A DNA stretch of 64,000 nucleotides from Tritrichomonas musculus (Eukaryota; Parabasalia; Tritrichomonadida; Tritrichomonadidae): positions 1,798,001-1,862,000 of the forward strand of contig JAPFFF010000010.1 in NCBI GenBank assembly GCA_039105265.1, given 5' to 3'. This document shows, piece by piece, positions 30,391 to 42,000 of this stretch (positions within the stretch are counted from its first letter, which is position 1; the number at the start of each line of letters is the position of its first letter). Position numbers and translations under genes: made by a program. The notes under the pieces were generated by a model. It saw nothing but the letters and a program-made list of their open reading frames with translations. It made no database searches and was not told where the DNA came from.

Positions 30391-31476
30391 ATGATTGTTG
30401 AATCGCAAACCAGCAATAACTCATCTCTAATTAGAGCAGTAAATGATGTTCAAAAAGAATGGGAAAAAGCAATGAAGAACCTTAAAAATATCAATTTATT
30501 GATTGTTGGAAGAACAAGTGCTGGCAAAAGCACATTATTGAATGCCTTTTTGGGTAAAGATGTTGCTCAAACAGGAATTGGCCAAGTTACAAGTGCAGTA
30601 GAACCTTTCACTACTGGTAATTTAACTGTTATTGATTCACCAGGAGATGCCATCAGATATAAGGAACAAATTTTTAATTATATTGTAAAAGGCTTTAAAT
30701 CAAATAATGTTAACAAATTCATTCATTGCATATGGTATTGCATCAACACAAATGCGCTTTATATAGATGATGAAGAAATTGATTTTATTAAAACAATTGG
30801 AAAAAAGTCCCAATCAAAAAGCATTCCAGTTATTGTTATTCTCTGTCAGTCATTTGATGAAGATAGAGCTCAACAAATGAAACAAAATATCGAAAGCAAA
30901 AAATTAAAAATAAAGACTATCATCCCAGTTTTAGCAAAGGACTATACGTTAAATAGAAACACTTTTCCAAAAAAAAATTTGGATGAACTTACAGTTGAAA
31001 CAATGAAATGCATACCTGAATCGATTCATAAGACATTGATAAGCATTCAAATGGTCTCCATCGCATCAAAAAGAAAATTTGCTATCTCTGTTCTTGTGGC
31101 AACATCTCTTGCAATTGGAATTATTGATCATTTCGATCTTTGCAAAATGATTTCGAAATTATTGCTTCCTGTAGAGATAACATCTTTAATGGCCTCAATA
31201 AATGCCATTTATAATATTTATACTCCAGAAAAAGTAGGTCTTTTGGCAGGTGTTTTTATTCAATTCATTTCATCAAAAATAGAAAGATTGCTGAAAACTG
31301 GTTCTGCTAATGTCCTAAGATTCTTGAATTTGATGTCTTATGCCAATTCAGGATTTTTAATTTTGATTATAGGTGGATTATATATTTTCCTTGTTGAAAA
31401 AGTCATTCAACTTTCATTGAATAACTCTCCTATAAGCGAAGCTGAATGCAAAAGAATTTTAGAGGAAATGCTTTAG
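30391..31476 (+). CDS. P-loop GTPase with hydrophobic C-terminal region (Era/IRG/DUF697-like), atypical G4
   Basis: 361 residues. G1 is GRTSAGKST (40-48), a candidate G2 threonine lies in GQVTSAV (67), and G3 is DSPG (82-85). The expected G4 NKxD is not seen: the strand IPVIVILCQSF has CQSF instead, so guanine specificity may rest on other residues. After about residue 225 come hydrophobic stretches (ISVLVATSLAIGII, FLILIIGGLYIFLVEKV), as in membrane-associated DUF697-type or immunity-related GTPases. These families act on membranes; the role here is unknown. The product resembles bacterial-type 50S-binding/Era-superfamily GTPases more than Ras-like ones, so old lateral transfer is possible. 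Confidence 0.75.
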   Translation: MIVESQTSNNSSLIRAVNDVQKEWEKAMKNLKNINLLIVGRTSAGKSTLLNAFLGKDVAQTGIGQVTSAVEPFTTGNLTVIDSPGDAIRYKEQIFNYIVKGFKSNNVNKFIHCIWYCINTNALYIDDEEIDFIKTIGKKSQSKSIPVIVILCQSFDEDRAQQMKQNIESKKLKIKTIIPVLAKDYTLNRNTFPKKNLDELTVETMKCIPESIHKTLISIQMVSIASKRKFAISVLVATSLAIGIIDHFDLCKMISKLLLPVEITSLMASINAIYNIYTPEKVGLLAGVFIQFISSKIERLLKTGSANVLRFLNLMSYANSGFLILIIGGLYIFLVEKVIQLSLNNSPISEAECKRILEEML

Positions 31477-31862
31477 GAAATCAAAAAAATTCAAAATATA
31501 TTTTTAATAATTGATGGATTGCTTTAGAAAATAATAAAAAATTAATTTATTCCAAAACCATTTACAATCCCTCTTTGGGCTTAAAAAATAAAACATATCT
31601 TGGAAAAAAAATATATTAGTGATGCATTATTTCTACTTTGGAGACAGTTATAACCAGCTTTATTATACTAGTACAATTAACATATACTTAGTATATCTGA
31701 TTTGTATTAAGTATAACTAAATTTAATGATAAAAACATAATTAATTAATGAAATAAACAACTGGTAATTGAATGATCACTAAGAAAAATATTGTTAACTG
31801 CATGAAAAGTCTTTATTATCATTTCTTTGTTTAATTGCTAGGATTAAATGTTCAAATTTATT

Positions 31863-31900
<38 letters not shown>

Positions 31901-31996
31901 AGATTAATATTATTAATGAAATTTCTTTGAGTTTATAAAAATAAAATATATAGAAAAGAAAAAAGTATCTATTAAAATACTATTTTAAAAACACAA
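31477..31996. other. convergent spacer with poly(A) run
   Basis: Lies between the convergent GTPase and CPSF30 genes. It holds an uninterrupted A run of about 35 (31864-31898) and otherwise nothing recognised. Confidence 0.6.
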
Positions 31997-32539
31997 TCAA
32001 TCATGTTCTTCATTGATATCATTTGCATCTTTGCTTTGATCAATTTTCTTCCTTAATAATGCTTGGCTCTCTTCATCAACCCATTTTGGATGACTAAAAA
32101 TGCAATTTGGTCCGTCTGGGCAAAATCCAGCCAAATAATTCAAACAAATGCTATTTTTATAATCATGTCTCCTACGACATCTATTTCCATGCCTACAAAA
32201 GCCTCGTGCATAATATAAGCACGTGTCATCATGCCAATCAGTCTTGTCGTGCTGGAAAATGCAGTAAGGATTGGAGCATTTATGAAATTTTTCATAAAAT
32301 TGGCATTTTATCATTTTATCTCGATCAAATTCATGAAGAAATTTGCAATGATCGCCTTTATCACATAAATTTCTTAGCCAATATTTGCAAACATTTGTTT
32401 GGAAATTCCCTTGCTCTTCTTGTGGTAACGTTTTAATAAATTTGTCATGGCTTCGTTCTTCATTCTCATCTACTTCACGTAAAAATGGTTCAAAATCGAA
32501 ATGTATATTCTTTTGTAAATAAGGACTGAAAAACCACAT
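31997..32539 (-). CDS. CPSF4: CPSF30/Yth1-like mRNA 3'-end processing factor (four CCCH fingers)
   Basis: 180 residues from the ATG at 32539. This start is preferred because a TCATTT initiator (32548-32553) lies just upstream and no other ATG precedes the fingers. Four CCCH zinc fingers match fingers 2-5 of CPSF30 in order: CKYWLRNLCDKGDHCKFLH, CQFYEKFHKCSNPYCIFQH, CLYYARGFCRHGNRCRRRH and CLNYLAGFCPDGPNCIFSH. Finger 1 of the animal protein and the C-terminal zinc knuckle are absent. In other eukaryotes fingers 2 and 3 of CPSF30 bind the AAUAAA signal with WDR33. Here they should help read the trichomonad signal, thought to be UAAA. The gene lies 141 bp downstream of beta-tubulin on the same strand. 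Confidence 0.92.
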   Translation of the reverse strand: MWFFSPYLQKNIHFDFEPFLREVDENEERSHDKFIKTLPQEEQGNFQTNVCKYWLRNLCDKGDHCKFLHEFDRDKMIKCQFYEKFHKCSNPYCIFQHDKTDWHDDTCLYYARGFCRHGNRCRRRHDYKNSICLNYLAGFCPDGPNCIFSHPKWVDEESQALLRKKIDQSKDANDINEEHD

Positions 32540-32547
32540 AAATAAAT

Positions 32548-32553
32548 AAATGA
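32548..32553 (-). promoter_or_regulatory. initiator (TCATTT) of CPSF30
   Basis: Minus-strand TCATTT, 8 bp before the chosen ATG; supports that start over the upstream TTG. Confidence 0.6.
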
Positions 32554-32680
32554 AGTAATAAATTTTCTTAATTTCATATATACCCAATTTTCTGATATAA
32601 TTGAATTTTTCTGATTAAACTGAATTTTCATTGAAAATTTTAAAATTTTATAAAATTTTTTTAAAAAATTAGTCAGATTT

Positions 32681-34018
32681 TTATTGATTGTCCATTTCTT
32701 CTTCTTCCTCATTTCCAATGTCATCAACGCCAGCAGTCTCGTACATTTCATATTCTTGTATGAGGTCAGTCATATTTGACCTTGCCTCATCGAATTCGAC
32801 AGCCTCCAGTCCTTCGTTTACAAACCAGTGAACGAAGGCTCTTCTTGCATACATTTTCTGGAATTGCATATCAACTCTTGTAAACAGTTCTCTGAATGCT
32901 GTTGTGTTGCCAATGAATGTCGCTGACATTTTGAGGCCACGAGGAGGAATGTCGCATATTGAAGACTTGATATTATTCGGTATCCATTCGACGAAGTAAG
33001 AAGTATTTCTTGATTGAATATTGAGCATTTGTTCATCGACTTCTTTTGATGACATTCTTCCTCTGAAATGAGCTGAGACAGTCAAATAGACGCCACGTCT
33101 TGGATCGCAAGCAGCCATCATATTTTTGTTGTCAAAAAGCTGAGAAGTTAACTCTGGAACAGTGAGTGCTCTGTAGATCGATGAGCCACGAGATGTAAGT
33201 GGTGCGAAACTAGCAATGAAGAAATGCAATCGCGGGAAAGGAACAAGATTGACTGCCAGTTTTCTTAGATCTGAATTCAATTGTCCTGGAAATCTCAATG
33301 AACATGTCGTGCCTGACATAACCATTGAGATAAGATGATTCAAATCGCCGTAAGTTGGGGTTGTCAACTTCAAAGTTCTGAAACAAATGTCGTACAATGC
33401 TTCATTATCGATGCAGAAAACTTCGTCTGCTGATTCAACGAGCTGATGAACAGATAATGTGCAATTGTATGGCTCAACAACTGTATCTGACACTTTTGGT
33501 GATGGAATGATTGAGTATGTGGAAAGAATTCGATCTGGATATTCTTCACGAAGTTTGTTCAATAACAAAGTTCCAAGACCTGATCCTGTTCCTCCTCCAA
33601 GTGAATGAACGAGTTGGAATCCTTGGAGTGCATCACACGACTCTGCTTCTTTCCTGATCACATCTAATATTGATTCACATATTTCTTGTCCTTCTGTGTA
33701 ATATCCTTTTGCCCAGTTGTTTCCTGCACCAGACTGTCCAAATATGAAATTGTCGGGACGAAACAGTTGTCCAAATTGTCCGGCTCTGACGCTGTCCATC
33801 GTGCCTGGCTCCAGATCAACGAGAATTGCTCTTGGTACATATTTGCCACCTGTCGCTTCATTGTAATATACATTTATTCGTTCAAGTTGCAGATCTGAGT
33901 CGCCCTGGTAGCTCCCTGTCGGATCGATTCCATGCTCATCTGAAATGACTTCCCAGAATTTTGATCCAATTTGGTTCCCGCATTGTCCAGCCTGAATATG
34001 CACTATTTCTCGAACCAT
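32681..34018 (-). CDS. TUBB: beta-tubulin
   Basis: 445 residues, the usual length. It starts [18 protein letters not shown], contains the tubulin signature [10 protein letters not shown] and GTP-contacting residues, and ends with the acidic tail EEEEEMDNQ. The N-terminus is MVREI rather than the MREI that drives tubulin mRNA autoregulation in animals. It is the building block of the axonemes, pelta and axostyle of the cell. No introns. The stop codon TAA is followed by AAA, giving an in-place UAAA signal. A TCATTT initiator lies 10 bp upstream of the ATG. Confidence 0.99.
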   Translation of the reverse strand: MVREIVHIQAGQCGNQIGSKFWEVISDEHGIDPTGSYQGDSDLQLERINVYYNEATGGKYVPRAILVDLEPGTMDSVRAGQFGQLFRPDNFIFGQSGAGNNWAKGYYTEGQEICESILDVIRKEAESCDALQGFQLVHSLGGGTGSGLGTLLLNKLREEYPDRILSTYSIIPSPKVSDTVVEPYNCTLSVHQLVESADEVFCIDNEALYDICFRTLKLTTPTYGDLNHLISMVMSGTTCSLRFPGQLNSDLRKLAVNLVPFPRLHFFIASFAPLTSRGSSIYRALTVPELTSQLFDNKNMMAACDPRRGVYLTVSAHFRGRMSSKEVDEQMLNIQSRNTSYFVEWIPNNIKSSICDIPPRGLKMSATFIGNTTAFRELFTRVDMQFQKMYARRAFVHWFVNEGLEAVEFDEARSNMTDLIQEYEMYETAGVDDIGNEEEEEMDNQ

Positions 34019-34028
34019 GCTTTAAAAT

Positions 34029-34034
34029 AAATGA
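34029..34034 (-). promoter_or_regulatory. initiator (TCATTT) of beta-tubulin
   Basis: Minus-strand TCATTTATTT just before the start codon, the same word as at CPSF30. Confidence 0.65.
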
Positions 34035-34172
34035 CGTGATCAATCAAAGAAAGAACAAGTACAATAAACTATATTAATTTTCATTTCACTTAAACACAAA
34101 ACGTTATTCATACGTTATTTATTTTCATTAGGTATAAGTCTGTTTAAATATTTGTTATTGATCTTGGAGACG

Positions 34173-34209
<37 letters not shown>

Positions 34210-34710
34210 TAATTAAAAATAGATTTATATTAAAATTTCTAGATTTAAAAGTTCAACGATAGCTGTCGGAACTTTTTGAGAAAGAAATCCAAAGATTTGA
34301 TTTTCCATTTATTGATAAATAGGTAATAATTAATTCATCACATGCATGAGAAATTGAAATAAGGTACTTCCATTTGAAATGAAATTGAAATTTTAAATAA
34401 TTGAAAAATTGAATTAAAATTTTCTAAATTTTCGGTTTTAATAATGCAATTCTCTCAAATAGTGGAGGTGTAGGAAATCATTTTCTTAATATAAATAATA
34501 AATGTTTCATACTGGAAAGTATTATTTTTTTTTGGGATCAATTCAAATAAATAATCATTTTTCTCTATTTGTGTTTTGTCGTTAAGAGAAAAATGGAGAG
34601 AAAAAAATGAAATTTTCATTTAACTTACACTGTTTAGACAATTAACCAAAAAAATCGTGAATTTGAATTTTCCATAAAATTTTTACTATTTGCTTTTGGC
34701 CCCAAAAAAG
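34035..34710. other. AT-rich spacer with an (AT)n microsatellite at 34178-34207
   Basis: Contains about 15 AT dinucleotides in a row; otherwise no gene recognised. Confidence 0.6.
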
Positions 34711-35455
34711 CACACTGTGGAGGTGAAGTGACCACCACAGTGCTCTCAAAAAGTTGAACTTTTTGAAAACAGAAATTTGATAAAACAGCTTTTTCATATA
34801 TTCACTTTTTTATATAATAACTTTTTGATAAAAAAAATATTTAAAAAAAATCTTTAAAAAGAGTACCCAACTAAGAAGGAGAATTGTATTCCTAATAAAT
34901 CAACATTTGAGGAAAGCCCTATTAGCAAAATTTCCCAATTTATCCATTAAAGTATGAATATGATATTTCAGAAAACTCTAATTTGATCAAGATAATAGCA
35001 CTAAATGCGATTCTTAATTTAAATTAAAGTCATTGAATAAGTCCGCTGATTTCATATCTCACAATTTTCATTGTTCAATAGTGTTCAATAATTATCATTT
35101 AGATCTTTTACTAAATTATTTGAAATTTCGAAGTTTATGGTTAATAATTAAGTATTCTTACCAAATTTACTAACTTGGTAAAGCCAATTTGCCAAAAGTG
35201 CCAATTCTATTAATAAGATTAGCAAAATAAACAGAATAAGCATATTAATTCCTAAAAAAACTTGTTAACACGTGTTAATATAATTTTTAAATTAATATAA
35301 TTAAAAAAACACGATATGTTATTCATTAATATCTGATATTTAAATTATACGCAAAAAAGCAATAGATTATTGTTTTAAAATATAAAAATTCCAAATAATG
35401 TACTCGAAAATCTTTTTTGATTTGTTTTGTTTTACTGGAATATGACCTTAATTAT

Positions 35456-35580
35456 AATATTAGCAATAATAGTAGTAATTATAAAAAGTTAAACTTTTTG
35501 ATAGAGTAAAATATAGATATTAATTCAACTATATATAAGAATTTAGAAAGATTATGATTACTACTATTATTGCTAATATT
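35456..35580. repeat. 24-bp perfect inverted repeat (hairpin)
   Basis: The 24-bp arm at 35456-35479 (containing TTAGCAATAATAGTAGTAAT) recurs inverted at 35557-35580, with a 77-bp loop. It could be a small MITE or fold-back remnant. Confidence 0.8.
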
Positions 35581-35651
35581 ATTACTATTTTTGAGATATA
35601 TTATTGCAAAATTGAAACCAAAAACTCAGTGAACACTTGGAAACTTTTTAA

Positions 35652-36395
35652 GGGAGCAGTCTCATTTTGAATTTTTATAACTTTTTCACAATTTTTGAAT
35701 AGGAAATAAATTGATTTTTTTTCAATCAATAAAATAGATATATACACATTTTATATATTATTAGTTTTCATAAACATCAGAGAATATATATATAAAGGCA
35801 AATCATAGAATTCATTAGACATGATAAATATTCCTTTAATTTTTTGGCATCAATAATTTTGATGATTATTATTTAAGACATATCTTTTTAAATAAACAAT
35901 AAAATGAGTAAACATTTTCTCAACTTATAAAATGTTTATCTACTAATGTATTTAAACTGTATTACTTTTAGTTATCTCTATGATGTAATTTGCATGAATC
36001 ACAAAAACCATACCATAAAAACGCTTAATTACGATGTAATTCTTTCGATTTACCTTAAATGCATGATAGGTTTTTATATTTTTATATTATATTTATATAT
36101 AATATAAATATAATTAAAAAAAGTTGAGAAAGCATTTATGTAAATTATTGATTTTTCATTGAGATGCTTTTAAAATAAAATTATTCTAAATTACTGGTGT
36201 CAAAAAATTGAGAGAATATTCATCATGTCTAATGAATTCTATGATTTGCCTTTATATATATATTCTCTGATGTATATGAAAACTAATAATATATAAAATG
36301 TGTATATATCTTTTTTATTGATTGAAAAAAAATCAATTTATTTCCTATTCAAAAAATGTGAAAAAGTTATAAAAATTCAAAGTGAGACTGCTCCC
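35652..36395. mobile_element. TTAA-flanked element, 744 bp, with about 210-bp inverted repeats
   Basis: The ends are GGGAGCAGTCTCA and complement, flanked by TTAA (35648-35651, 36396-36399). The two arms stay almost identical for about 210 bp (35652-35861 against 36186-36395), with only a few mismatches, so this is the youngest of the TTAA elements. Non-coding centre. Confidence 0.93.
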
Positions 36396-36406
36396 TTAAA
36401 AGCAAT

Positions 36407-36409
<3 letters not shown>

Positions 36410-36490
<81 letters not shown>
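36410..36490. repeat. poly(T) run of about 81
   Basis: Uninterrupted T homopolymer adjoining the right side of the TTAA element. Length is likely unreliable. Confidence 0.9.
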
Positions 36491-36491
<1 letters not shown>

Positions 36492-38489
36492 ACAATGAAA
36501 AGTGAAAATAAATGTTACTGAGTTTCTGTCCACCTCAAAAAGTTTATAAAAAGTCTATTTATATTAATATTATTCAGCATCTTTGGAAATATATCCAGAG
36601 AGCTGAGAAATTAAAGTAGCAATTTAAGTAAGAAGTTTTTTTAAGTAATATTCTAAGTATTAGCACACTTAATAGAATTATTGCTCCATTGAACTAAAGG
36701 TATACATTAAAAAAGTATTATTTTTCTTGAAAATGAGAAATTCGATACAAAAAATCGATTCATTCGTAAAGATCATTTAGATTTTGTTGAAAATATTTTC
36801 TTCTAATGATAGAGTTTTGTATTAAATAAAAACAATATGTCAATGCATCTAATTTGATAGTTTTGAAAGCGATAAATATATTAAACTACTTGGGTGTTTT
36901 GCTTAATTTATCATTATGAGCTTTTTAAAGGTGCTGAGCTTTTGTTTCCAGTTTAGAAGAAAAAAAAACGCCCGTCGCTCTTTTTATACTGAAGAACAAA
37001 CGCACATTCCTATTGAGTATGCTTACCAACAGATGAGTTTACAGTTCACAAATAAAATGACTTCAATATAAAAAATTCTTCAACTGGATTGAGAGATGGA
37101 TACATTTCAATCATGGTAAAACAACTACTTTTTTTAGAGTTTGGGTATAAAACAACAGCTTGATTTAATAAATAGGAGGTCTTCTTTAATGGACAGGTAG
37201 CTTTGCTGCAGTCTCGCCTCATCGAACTCGATGGAAGTTAAAAATTGGCGCCATTCATATATACTACTAAAAATATTCATTTTTATGTGCGAAAATAATT
37301 TTGATAACGAGACATAAAAAATTTTTGTTTGGGATTTTTTAAATTGCAAACTTTTTGAATGAACGACGTGGTTGGAGCTTTTTGAAGGCTCTGAGGTGCT
37401 TCCAAAGGTTCCAAATGGCTTTGAAATGGGCTTATGTATAGGCTTGGTGATAACGGAGCCTATACTATAATACTTATATTTTCATTATTAATACGGGATT
37501 TAAACACAATAATTTGTCATTCTCTAAAGCGAACTTCGAATTAATCATTAATGTTTTTTCATAATTATAAATGACATCAATAACATAAGATACATCAATT
37601 ATTTAATCAACTTTCTTCTCAATTATTATGATGTAATGAATTTCAACAGAAGCCTCAACATATTATACATCCTTACATTCAATGTCATCTATTATTTTCC
37701 AGATCTTTTCACTTATGCTAGTAAAATTATTATTTTACTTGAGAAAAATATGAAGAAGTGCTCTGAAATCAGAAATAAGTAATTTAATTAATAGTAATTT
37801 CAGTAATGTTTGCATATTGGGATTTATATATTTACTAAATTTTCTCTTTCAAAAATTGATCTTCTGATGGTGTTTTAAATTTTCAGACTTTACAAGAGGC
37901 AAATTGATCATGAAAAAGAAATTTATTGCAAAGAATTAAAGAATTTTTTAATTACTTACAGTTGGTAATACCAGCTAACAACACAGCTTGTATTTTTTAC
38001 ATTTTATTTATGCTCAGATATTTCAATGGAGTCCAAGAAGGCTAAATGGTTGTTTTCATAAGTTCAGAATGTGGCTAAATGATTTATTGCAATCCCTGAA
38101 TCTAATGCTAATCTCGGGCATGAGCGTCTAAAAGCATGCGAATACGCTCAAAATAATGTTTTGAGCAAAATAAATTAATGTCTTATTTTCACTACTCTTG
38201 ATAAAATCAAATTTATTTATATCTAACAGATATTTTTTGATATATTTTATATTTTATATTTATTAGTTCTTTTTTATTTACTCGATATTAGTATAAATTG
38301 ATTTTTTTTATATAAATATCTATTTTCAAAAGTAAATCCTAATATATATCCACTTTTTGTTTGTGACAATTAAGAAAATAATTCAAAATTTCTCTGACAT
38401 TTTAATAATAAATGTCCAAACGCCAGCATTTGAAATCAAAGATAAAAATCTTATAAATTTAATTGAAATTTAAATGCTATATCAACACA
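36491..38489. other. non-coding stretch inside the candidate large transposon
   Basis: No supported gene. Patches at about 36930-37450 and 38020-38170 have somewhat higher G/C and may be worn coding DNA, but no family was recognised. Confidence 0.4.
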
Positions 38490-38783
38490 AATATATATAT
38501 ATATATGATATATATATATGATATATATATATGATATATATATATGATATATATATATGATATATATATATGATATATATATATGATATATATATATGAT
38601 ATATATATATGATATATATATATGATATATATATATGATATATATATATGATATATATATATGATATATATATATCATATATATATATGATATATATATA
38701 TGATATATATATATGATATATATATATGATATATATATATGATATATATATATGATATATATATATGATATATATATATATCA
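38490..38783. repeat. 14-bp microsatellite array of (ATATATATATATGA) type
   Basis: About 20 near-perfect units of alternating TA with a GA/TC every 14 bp. The phase flips near 38672, so part of the array is inverted relative to the rest. Confidence 0.92.
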
Positions 38784-38937
38784 TAATTTTAAATTGTTTT
38801 ATTTATTAGTTTCAAGGGATTAGTAAGCTTTGTGCTTTCTGAAATATTCATAAAGTAATATTTATAAGAACTCATTGAATTTTATCTTTTGAAATAGTAA
38901 TTGTAAACGTTTTTTCTATATTTTATATATATTCTTA

Positions 38938-39012
38938 TTTTCAAACGTGTTTCATATTTTTAAACGTATTACGTATTTTTAAACGCATTATGTATTTTTA
39001 AACGTATTTTAC
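38938..39012 (+). repeat. short tandem repeat TTTTTAAACGTATTACGTA
   Basis: Four imperfect units of about 20 bp carrying TTTTTAAACG, ending 24 bp before the start of the DUF3447-MULE frame. It may be part of its promoter region. Confidence 0.65.
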
Positions 39013-39035
39013 TTTTTAATTTGTTTTGGCTATAA

Positions 39036-42000
39036 ATGTTCCAGCAAGCCTCAACAAATAATGCTATTTTCGTGACGCCAATGAAAAATATTCAATCTAT
39101 TATTCTCAATTTTATTAAGAATAGCGATGATAATGAAGAAAATTGTCAAATCATTATAGATTATTTAGAAAATCAGAAAATTCAAGAAAATATTAATAAA
39201 ACAAAATCAGTACTAATACTACTTTTAAAAATTACCAACAACCATCACCGCGAAACAGATTTTTATGGAAAAGTTTTGAAAATAATTATATATTTTGAGA
39301 ACCAAATCATTAATTATTTTTCAAATCTGGAATTTTTTAATATTTTTAAGAGTAACAAGAGAATTCTTCTATTCCTAATTGAAAAAAAATGTTGTTATTT
39401 AATGAATTGATATGCAAGCAAATAACTACAGAAAAAATTATCACAGCAAATATCTACAATATTTTTCTTCAGAAATCAAACCATTTATTTCTGAAGCATG
39501 GTTTAAAGATAATACTAATATAGATGATGATTTAATTCAAGAAATCAATGAGAAAAAATCAGAAAATTTTTATACTCAAAGAAAGAAAGGTGAAAATAAC
39601 AGTTTTATATGTAAATTGGTACGAAAAGATTTGATTGACGAATTTATCAATTATGCCAGTTCAAATAATATTCAGCTAAACCAAACAATTTCTTTATCAA
39701 TATATGAAACAATTTCTTTTTTAATTAAAACAAAACAAACTTCATTAATAAATTACGCTGCTTTTTTTGGATCTATTCAAATTTTTAAGTTTCTGATCCA
39801 AAATGGTGTCAAATTAACCTCATCGACTTGGCTATATGATATTCACGGCAACAATATGGGAATAATTAGTATTCTTGAAAATAATCATATTAGGCCTGAA
39901 GATGAAACATATCATAAATGCCTATTGGAGTCAATTAAATGTTACCACAATGAGATTGTTCTTCATATTAGAAGAAATTATTTCAATGATGAAGAACTTT
40001 CAAATGATGTTTTACGATATTGTTCAAAACATTATAATTATTCTTTTGTTAGTCAACAATATATAAGTAATACGAATGACTTATCTAATCATATACTTTA
40101 TAATCATATTGATACAAATTGCAATAATGATTCAAATAAGAATTCGATGAATAAAAATAGAAAATTGTTAAAAAAACCTCTTGCTATAAATCCGATTTAT
40201 AATTCGTTTTTATCAAAATTGACATCGAACAATAATCTGTCAAAAAAAAGTATTATAACAAATAATGATTTAACCAGTTCAATAAATTTGCCAAACAGCA
40301 ATATTGTAAATGCAAACAGTATGAACAACAATAATAATTCATTCAATACGAATAAAAGTATTATAACAAATAATGATTTAACCAGTTCAATAAATTTGCC
40401 AAACAGCAATATTGTAAATGCAAACAGTATGAACAACAATAATAATTCATTCAATACGAATAAAAGTATTATAACAAATAATGATTTAACCAGTTCAATC
40501 AATTTGCCAAACAGCAATATTGTAAATGCAAACAGTATGAACAACAATAATAATTCATTCAATACGAATAAAAGTATTATAACAAATAATGATTTAACCA
40601 GTTCAACCAATATGATAAACAACAACAGTTCAAACCAGAATACATTTTTTACTTATGACAATTTAAGGAAATTAAAATTTTATGATGGAAATGCTTTTTT
40701 TAATTTCTTACAAAATAAAGCTAATATCGAAGGTTTTAAAATATCAACAAATTATGCTAAAGATGATCGATTTTTTATAGTTAACTGCTGGAAACATTCG
40801 AAATCAAATATGAATCCTTGCAAATTCCATATAAATATTCAAGCATATGATTATAAAACACCAAATAAATATTATAAGATAACAAATAATTTTTTTTGCA
40901 GCATAATCATCCTATAAACCCAATATCATTCGTTCATTGCATTATAAATGATGATACCAAAAATGTTATTAAAAATATGTCCAAAGCAAATATCAATTCA
41001 ACCAAAATTTCTGAATTTCTATTTTATGATAAAAACATCAACATCACAGCAACACAAGTCTCATCTATTACAGCGCCAAAAATCCAAAAAGAACAAAACT
41101 TGGAAACAGATTTATTGATAAATAAAATGGAGAATGAAAAGGGAAGTTATTTTGTTTTCCCACCAGAAGAAATTGGGAAAACAAATTACAGGTGTAGTCA
41201 CATTTACTCAAGAAGAAATGAAAAATCTTCAAAATTTCGGTGATTTCGTTTGCATAGACCCAACGTATAGAGGTTTAAAGAACAATTGGACCATGATTTC
41301 TATCAGCCTTATAGGAAGAAATCGTGAATTAAGATCTGGTGGCATTGTATTTTGTTCAAATGTAACCTCAGATATTTTCGAATGGATCATGAAACTTTTA
41401 GCATACAAACTTCCATCATCAAATATGATCAAAACAATATGTTTAGATGATGATTTAATGCTTAATTCTACCTATCATAATCTCAAAAATGATCCCAAGT
41501 GTTCCAAAATTGCCAGAATAGTATGCATTTGGCATAAGCTGTATTTATTCACTGATATCGTAAATCAGATGAGCATACCAATGGTGAAAAAGATATATTA
41601 ATTCATAAATTTCATGAGCTAGTGTATACTAAGAACACAGAAAAATGTTTAACATTAATAAGTGAACTGAAAAAGTTTGATAATATAAATGAATTCTTTA
41701 ATAAATCATTCAAAGATAGATTGGGAACGTCTACCAAAGCTTTTACAAAGAATGTATGGTCTCTTGGTTACCTTTCAAACATTTTTTCGGAATGTAATAA
41801 TTCAAATATTAAAAATTTATGTGGTTCCCATTTGTTATCACTTGTAGACATGCGAAACATTATTACACGTGCAGATCAAAGACGTATGATGAATCGAGAA
41901 TATTTCAAAGGTCGAAACCTGTGCAAAATATCAGATAAACGTATATTTGAATTCATGAAAGAATTTAATATTGAAAGACGAATAAGTGAATCTATTATTG

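Noticed and set aside
36300-36521. Frame encoding a long polyphenylalanine stretch
   Set aside because: It is the poly(T) run beside the TTAA element's right arm.
37134-37349. Minus-strand frame containing EFDEAR, as in the beta-tubulin C-terminus at 32.8 kb
   Set aside because: Only six residues agree and nothing around them matches tubulin, so a tubulin fragment is not supported.
38451-38784. Frames encoding Ile/Tyr/His repeats
   Set aside because: They are translations of the 14-bp TA satellite.
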